Shown here piece by piece: positions 6,210 to 9,909 of a stretch of 9,909 nucleotides of DNA. The DNA lies in assembly GCA_026713745.1 (NCBI GenBank), contig JAPONU010000186.1:1-9909 (forward strand), written 5' to 3'. The notes beneath the pieces were generated by a model. The model saw only the letters and a list, made by a program, of their open reading frames with translations. It did no database searches and was not told the origin of the DNA. Position 1 is the stretch's first letter, and every line of letters begins with the position of its first letter. This stretch comes from a bacterium. GTDB taxonomy: Bacteria; Actinomycetota; Acidimicrobiia; Acidimicrobiales; CATQHL01. The position numbers and the translations under genes were made by a program.

Positions 6210-7055
6210 ATGAGTTCGGACCCGGTCGTCGGCGTGGTGGGGAGCGCCGGAGCGGATGCGCAGGAGGCCGAGCCGCGCAAGCGGATCAAGGCCAAGGTCT
6301 ACGAGCGGGAGCTGGCTCGCCTGCAGGAGGAACTGGTGCGGTTGCAGCGCTGGATCCGCCACAACGGCCTCAAGGTGGTGGTGATCTTCGAGGGGCGTGA
6401 CGCCGCCGGCAAGGGCGGTGTGATCAAGCGGATCACCGAGCGGCTCAACCCGCGCGTGGTGCGGGTCGTGGCGCTGGGGACGCCCAGCGACCGGGAGAAG
6501 ACCCAGTGGTGGTTCCAGCGCTACGTGGAGGAGTTGCCGGCGGCGGGGGAGATGGTGCTGTTCGACCGGAGCTGGTACAACCGGGGCCTCGTGGAACCCG
6601 TCATGGGGTTCTGCACCGAGGAGGAGTACCGGGAGTTCCTGCGCTCCTGCCCCGAGTTCGAGCGGATGCTGGTGCGGTCGGGCATCATCCTGATCAAGTA
6701 CTGGTTCTCGGTCAGCGATGCCGAGCAGGAGCGCCGCTTCCAGAACCGGATCAACGATCCCACGAGGCGCTGGAAGCTGTCGGCCATGGACCTGGAGGGC
6801 CGGGCCCGCTGGGTGGAGTTCTCCAAGGCCAAGGACACGCTGTTCGCACACACCGACATCAAGCAGGCGCCCTGGTACGTGGTGAACGCCGACTCCAAGA
6901 AGGCGGCCCGCCTGAACTGCATCTCGCACCTGCTGTCGACGATCCCCTACGAGGACGTGCCGTGGGAGGAGGTGGAACTGCCCGAGCCCCAGGAGCGGGT
7001 CGGCTACGTCCGCCCGCCCATGTCCGATCAGACCTTCGTCCCCGAGATCTACTAG
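6210..7055 (+). CDS. ppk2: Polyphosphate kinase 2 (class I PPK2)
   Basis: This 281-residue cytosolic kinase transfers phosphate between inorganic polyphosphate and nucleoside diphosphates, mainly using polyphosphate to make NTPs. The P-loop kinase core is complete: Walker A GRDAAGKGG (62-70), GTPSDREKTQWWFQRY (90-105), Walker B DRSWYNRGLVEPVMGF (119-134), and a lid region RRFQNRINDPTRRWKLSAMD (175-194). WVEFSKAKDTLFAHTD (201-216) and APWYVVNADSKKAARLN (220-236) are also typical. The single PPK2 domain of about 230 residues and its sequence place it in class I. The first 25 residues are poorly conserved. The ATG at 6210 is supported by a TTGCCG-N17-TACTCT promoter ending six bases before it. 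It is transcribed alone; the ATPase gene upstream ends in its own hairpin. PPK2 is commonly tied to phosphate storage and stress, but the neighbours here add no functional hint. Confidence 0.96.
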   Translation: MSSDPVVGVVGSAGADAQEAEPRKRIKAKVYERELARLQEELVRLQRWIRHNGLKVVVIFEGRDAAGKGGVIKRITERLNPRVVRVVALGTPSDREKTQWWFQRYVEELPAAGEMVLFDRSWYNRGLVEPVMGFCTEEEYREFLRSCPEFERMLVRSGIILIKYWFSVSDAEQERRFQNRINDPTRRWKLSAMDLEGRARWVEFSKAKDTLFAHTDIKQAPWYVVNADSKKAARLNCISHLLSTIPYEDVPWEEVELPEPQERVGYVRPPMSDQTFVPEIY

Positions 7056-7121
7056 AGACCTGGCCCGGCCTCGACCTCCCCGTCGTTCCGGCGAGGGCCG
7101 GACCTGACTGCTCGGCTGAGA

Positions 7122-7139
7122 TGACGGCTCCTGCCGTCA
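7122..7139. terminator. Convergent hairpin between ppk2 and the NYN gene
   Basis: TGACGGC (7122-7128) and GCCGTCA (7133-7139) form a perfect 7-bp stem with a four-base loop. It stands 67 bases after the ppk2 stop and 32 bases after the stop of the minus-strand NYN gene, so it can serve both. Neither strand has a full T-run. An imperfect GC-rich pairing also exists at about 7073-7111. Confidence 0.45.
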
Positions 7140-7170
7140 ATTGCCTGGGAGTTTCCTAGGTTGCTTCCGA

Positions 7171-7611
7171 CTACTCGCGGATCAGGCGATCAAGCACCGA
7201 ATCGAGAGGGAACGATCCCCAGCAGGAGTGGGCCAGTTCGTGTCCATGGTTCTGCCACGTCGCGTTGACAACCTTGAGACCCTTCTCTTGGATCCGCTCG
7301 ACAGCCGGGATGAAGTCATCGTCGCCGGAGACGAGGATCGCGACGTCGAGCACGCCTTGCCACGACAGCGATAGGAGATCCGTGGCAATTGCGGCGTCGA
7401 TGCCCTTCTCCGGTGACCGTTCGAGCGCAACATTGCAGTGGGGGCAAGCCTCGATGTTGGTCTTACAGGAATTGCACCAGACGGCCCCCGAACGGACTCG
7501 GCGGGTCCGGACCGTGACACGGAAACTAGGTTGGCGGTCAAGGAACGTGTTCAGCCAGTTCTTCAGTTTCTCATCGCCGGTGGCGGCCTTGACGCTGGCG
7601 TTCAAATCCAA
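7171..7611 (-). CDS. NYN (PIN-like) domain protein with zinc ribbon, probably N-terminally truncated
   Basis: The frame codes for the C-terminal part of a NYN/LabA-type (DUF88) RNase-fold protein. Counting from TTG 7611, residues 46-59 hold CNSCKTNIEACPHC, a CxxC-x6-CxxC zinc ribbon. EKGIDAAIATDLLSLSWQG (68-86) and LDVAILVSGDDDFIPAVE (88-105) carry the acidic metal-binding residues of the family. GLKVVNATW (111-119) is the last core strand. The first strand with the IDGxN-type motif and its catalytic Asp is missing. I looked in all three minus-strand frames up to 7920 and did not find it. TTG 7611 has GGAG five bases upstream and lies where family-like sequence begins, giving about 146 residues. 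The frame is open to a TTG at 7851, but that codon sits inside a terminator hairpin. Codon use is visibly less GC-biased than in the neighbours, which suggests transfer. I read it as a decayed or recombined gene; an intact unusual variant is possible. Confidence 0.65.
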   Translation of the reverse strand: MDLNASVKAATGDEKLKNWLNTFLDRQPSFRVTVRTRRVRSGAVWCNSCKTNIEACPHCNVALERSPEKGIDAAIATDLLSLSWQGVLDVAILVSGDDDFIPAVERIQEKGLKVVNATWQNHGHELAHSCWGSFPLDSVLDRLIRE

Positions 7612-7831
7612 TGTGGCTCCAGTTCTGGGATTGACTGACGATCCCCTCGGACCGCCACCAGTGGGATCGCCGGTCTTGATCAGTCCAACGTTGAGTATCG
7701 GCGCCCGTGTTGGGTCTGTCGAGTCATCGCCGGGACAGCCTGCAACTCGTACCGGACGCGCAAGTTGCGCGAGCAGGCCCGCGGCATCGCCACGGTTGGC
7801 GGAGCCCCCGCTCGATGCCCTGGCTCGTGGG
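7612..7831. other. Stretch without an assignable gene; possible gene remnant
   Basis: These 220 bases lie between the NYN frame and the terminator of the selenoprotein operon. No start codon with a ribosome site opens a complete gene here. On the plus strand a frame open from 7639 to a TGA at 7888-7890 has high G/C in third positions across about 7723-7790 and reads CWVCRVIAGTACNSYRTRKL, a Cys-rich, zinc-finger-like piece. It has no start codon and no family that I recognise. The opposite strand shares the same third-position phase (a frame ending near 7680), so the bias does not decide the strand. Together with the headless NYN frame this suggests a recombination scar. Confidence 0.35.
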
Positions 7832-7862
7832 AAAAATGCGGGGAGCGGCAAGGCCGCTCCCC
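7832..7862 (-). terminator. Intrinsic terminator of the selenoprotein operon
   Basis: On the minus strand a perfect 10-bp GC stem (7862-7853 with 7849-7840, arm GGGGAGCGGC) and a three-base loop are followed by GCA and then five T (7836-7832). This is a classical rho-independent terminator reading right to left. It ends transcription from the redox operon 111 bases after the selenoprotein stop. The plus strand has no T-run after the stem, so the direction is clear. Confidence 0.85.
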
Positions 7863-7874
7863 GGGGGTCTCATG

Positions 7875-7902
7875 CAGGCACCGTGTCTGAAGACGCTGCC
7901 TG
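7875..7902 (-). other. Nested hairpin in the 3' untranslated region
   Basis: CAGGCA (7875-7880) pairs with TGCCTG (7897-7902), and GTCT/AGAC (7885-7888 with 7891-7894) pair inside it. It lies between the selenoprotein stop and the terminator. It may simply be part of the transcript end, or a processed 3' RNA. No function can be read from it. Confidence 0.3.
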
Positions 7903-7973
7903 GGGATCCAATCGCCACTCAGGCTAATGGCCTGCGAGCCCAGGGGCAAGATCCCGAGCGCCGGCGGGCGCCG

Positions 7974-8507
<534 letters not shown>

Positions 8508-8550
8508 GGTGCAGCCTCCTGGCGGCCGGGGGAGCGGGGTCCTGTGAGCC

Positions 8551-9909
8551 TCATGGGGTGATCTCGCGGGTGACCGGGTCGCTGCCGCGGGGACCGTTGA
8601 CCCAGCCGGCCATGATTGCGGTGAACGGTCCTGCGGGGCCGCCGGCGTGGACGACGAGCAGTCCGCCGGGTCGGAACTTCCCGATGCGCCGCCCGGCGGC
8701 TTCGGGCGGGAGCCCCGCTTCGATGCCCCCCGCACCGGCGAGCAGCTCGTCGGCGTCGGTCAGCAACTCCTCGCTGAGTTCGGCCATGAAGCGGTCCCTG
8801 CTCCAGCCGGCGGTGGCGAAGCGGGCCATGTGCTCGGGCGGGATGACGACCATCCCGTCGAGGGCCAGCATCACCCGGGGTGACGCCGTTGCCCGCAGCG
8901 CCAGCGCCAGGTGTTTGGTGAGTGACTCGGGGCTGCGGGAGCGCTCGTCGAAGAGGACCCGGGGCGACTCGCCGGCGAAGGCAGTGACCGTGGACTGATC
9001 GCGGCGCCAGCCGCGGCTCTCTGCCAGGGTGGTCCACGGCGAGGCGTCCTCGGCCTCGGCGAAGCAGAACCCCACCTTGGCCGGCGAACCGAGGGTGGCC
9101 CGGTCCGCGGCGCCCGGTCTCCCGCCGCCGACGTTGCGCACCACCAACTGCACGGCCCGGCCGATCGTCGAGTTCGCCCGGTTGCCCTGCCCGAGGGCGT
9201 TGATGCCGGTGTTCATGCCGATGCGACTCGCCATTGGGCCGTTGATGATGAGCACCGGCCCCACGCTCATGGTGGTGGCCAGCACGCCGTGCATGTTGAA
9301 CTCGTCGGTGCAGACCGCCTCGACGGCGGCGATCACCACTGGCAGGTACTCGGGCCGGCAGCCGGCCATCACGGCGTTGACCGCCACCTTCTCGACGGTG
9401 CATTCGGCGAGGTCGGGCGGCACGGTGGCCACGACGTCACCGGGGTGGCGCGTCGTGCCCTCCAGCATGCGCAGCACCCGCTCGGCGGTCGGCGGAACCA
9501 CCGGCAGCCCGTCGGACCAGCCCCGATCCCACATCGCCTCCCATTCGTCCTCGAGTGTCGCCAGTTCCACGCGGCGGCTGTGCAGCGGCGAGTCGCCGAA
9601 GCGAACGGCGAGTTCGTCCGCGTGCGACGGATCGACGCTCAGCGAGCCGCAACCCGGCCGCCAGTCGGGCAGACCGTCACCCAGGCCGTCCACTCCCGAG
9701 AGCCGCTCCCAGTCGCCCCGCGACCACCCCTCGGTGCGCTCGACGCCGGCGCCGTCGACCACCTGCAGCAGCGTCGGCACCGTCTCGATGTCGTGATGCC
9801 AGGACAGTGCCAAGTCACTGTCGTGGCGCACCCAATCGGCGTCGGCGGGGAACTCTGGGTCGTCCTGCGTGATGACTGTGAGGTCGGCCTGGTCGTGGAG
9901 GTCCACCAG
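8551..9909 (-). CDS. Thioredoxin-like domain fused to a conserved WSDGLPVVPPT-family domain (5' part outside window)
   Basis: The frame is open to the right edge, so the N-terminus is missing; 452 residues are visible. Counting from the GTG at 9906, residues 1-70 look like the second half of a thioredoxin fold: a strand ADLTVI, then DWVRHDSDLALSWHHDI, the cis-Pro motif TVPTLLQVVDGAG (42-54), then a final helix. Any CxxC would lie off the window. RPGCGSLSVDP (83-93) forms a connector. From about 118 the protein belongs to a conserved family of unknown function that I recognise only by sequence: WDRGWSDGLPVVPPT (126-140), TVEKVAVNAVMAGCRPEYLPV (170-190), GPVLIINGP (216-224), and GNRANSTIGRAVQL (241-254). 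These glycine/asparagine-rich motifs and the conserved Cys183 suggest an enzyme. The stop is 43 bases before the selenoprotein start, so the two are almost certainly cotranscribed and act together. The reaction is unknown; a thiol/selenol-dependent reduction is inference. Confidence 0.75.
   Translation of the reverse strand: MVDLHDQADLTVITQDDPEFPADADWVRHDSDLALSWHHDIETVPTLLQVVDGAGVERTEGWSRGDWERLSGVDGLGDGLPDWRPGCGSLSVDPSHADELAVRFGDSPLHSRRVELATLEDEWEAMWDRGWSDGLPVVPPTAERVLRMLEGTTRHPGDVVATVPPDLAECTVEKVAVNAVMAGCRPEYLPVVIAAVEAVCTDEFNMHGVLATTMSVGPVLIINGPMASRIGMNTGINALGQGNRANSTIGRAVQLVVRNVGGGRPGAADRATLGSPAKVGFCFAEAEDASPWTTLAESRGWRRDQSTVTAFAGESPRVLFDERSRSPESLTKHLALALRATASPRVMLALDGMVVIPPEHMARFATAGWSRDRFMAELSEELLTDADELLAGAGGIEAGLPPEAAGRRIGKFRPGGLLVVHAGGPAGPFTAIMAGWVNGPRGSDPVTREITP

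Noticed and set aside
5787..6929. A 380-codon minus-strand frame across ppk2.
   Set aside because: It is the antisense of an unmistakable PPK2 gene and has low-complexity Pro/Leu/His-rich sequence.
7861..7920. A possible tRNA-Sec near the selenoprotein gene (a TCA triplet in a small hairpin loop).
   Set aside because: The stem gives a two-base rather than seven-base loop, and there is no T-arm consensus, acceptor stem or long variable arm.

Overview
The window is very GC-rich, with strongly G/C-biased third codon positions in most genes. It has lipoprotein-type transport, PccB-type carboxyltransferase and PPK2 genes. Promoters show TANNNT -10 boxes six or seven bases in front of start codons, which is the leaderless layout common in actinobacteria. 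I infer an Actinomycetota genome, possibly Acidimicrobiia; the class is a guess.

Left part (1-2967, minus strand): an ABC importer operon of the amide/urea branch of the branched-chain amino acid family. It is read binding lipoprotein, then LivH/UrtB-type permease, then LivM/UrtC-type permease. The last gene leaves the window, and the ATPase genes presumably follow beyond the edge. The two permease genes overlap by ATGA, and a strong hairpin separates the binding-protein gene from them. Divergent to this operon (3165-4691, plus) is an acyl-CoA carboxylase carboxyltransferase. It has a TAGGCT -10 box and a possible six-codon leaderless upstream reading frame that overlaps its start.

Middle (4801-7055, plus): two apparently independent transcription units. 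One is an AAA_14/DUF4143 ATPase with a restriction-endonuclease-like C-terminus, preceded by an inverted repeat that could be an operator. The other is a class I polyphosphate kinase 2 with a good -35/-10 promoter directly in front of its ATG. A convergent hairpin at 7122-7139 closes the PPK2 gene.

Right part (7171-9909, minus): a NYN (PIN-like) nuclease-family reading frame with a CxxC-x6-CxxC zinc ribbon that lacks the family's N-terminal catalytic strand and is probably a truncated remnant. Next comes a 220-base stretch without a clear gene, then a textbook intrinsic terminator, then a two-gene redox operon.

The main result is in that operon. The gene at 7974-8507 is interrupted by an in-frame UGA at 8232-8234. 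The protein sequence continues seamlessly through it and gives the motif U-G-S-C-V-S-C, and an extended hairpin suited to a bacterial SECIS begins one base after the UGA. This is a UGSC-family selenoprotein that ordinary gene calling would split or truncate. The gene before it codes for a two-part protein: the end of a thioredoxin-like domain joined to a conserved domain with the signature WSDGLPVVPPT. The pair suggests a selenol/thiol redox system of unknown substrate. The selenocysteine machinery (selA, selB, selC, selD) must lie elsewhere in the genome.
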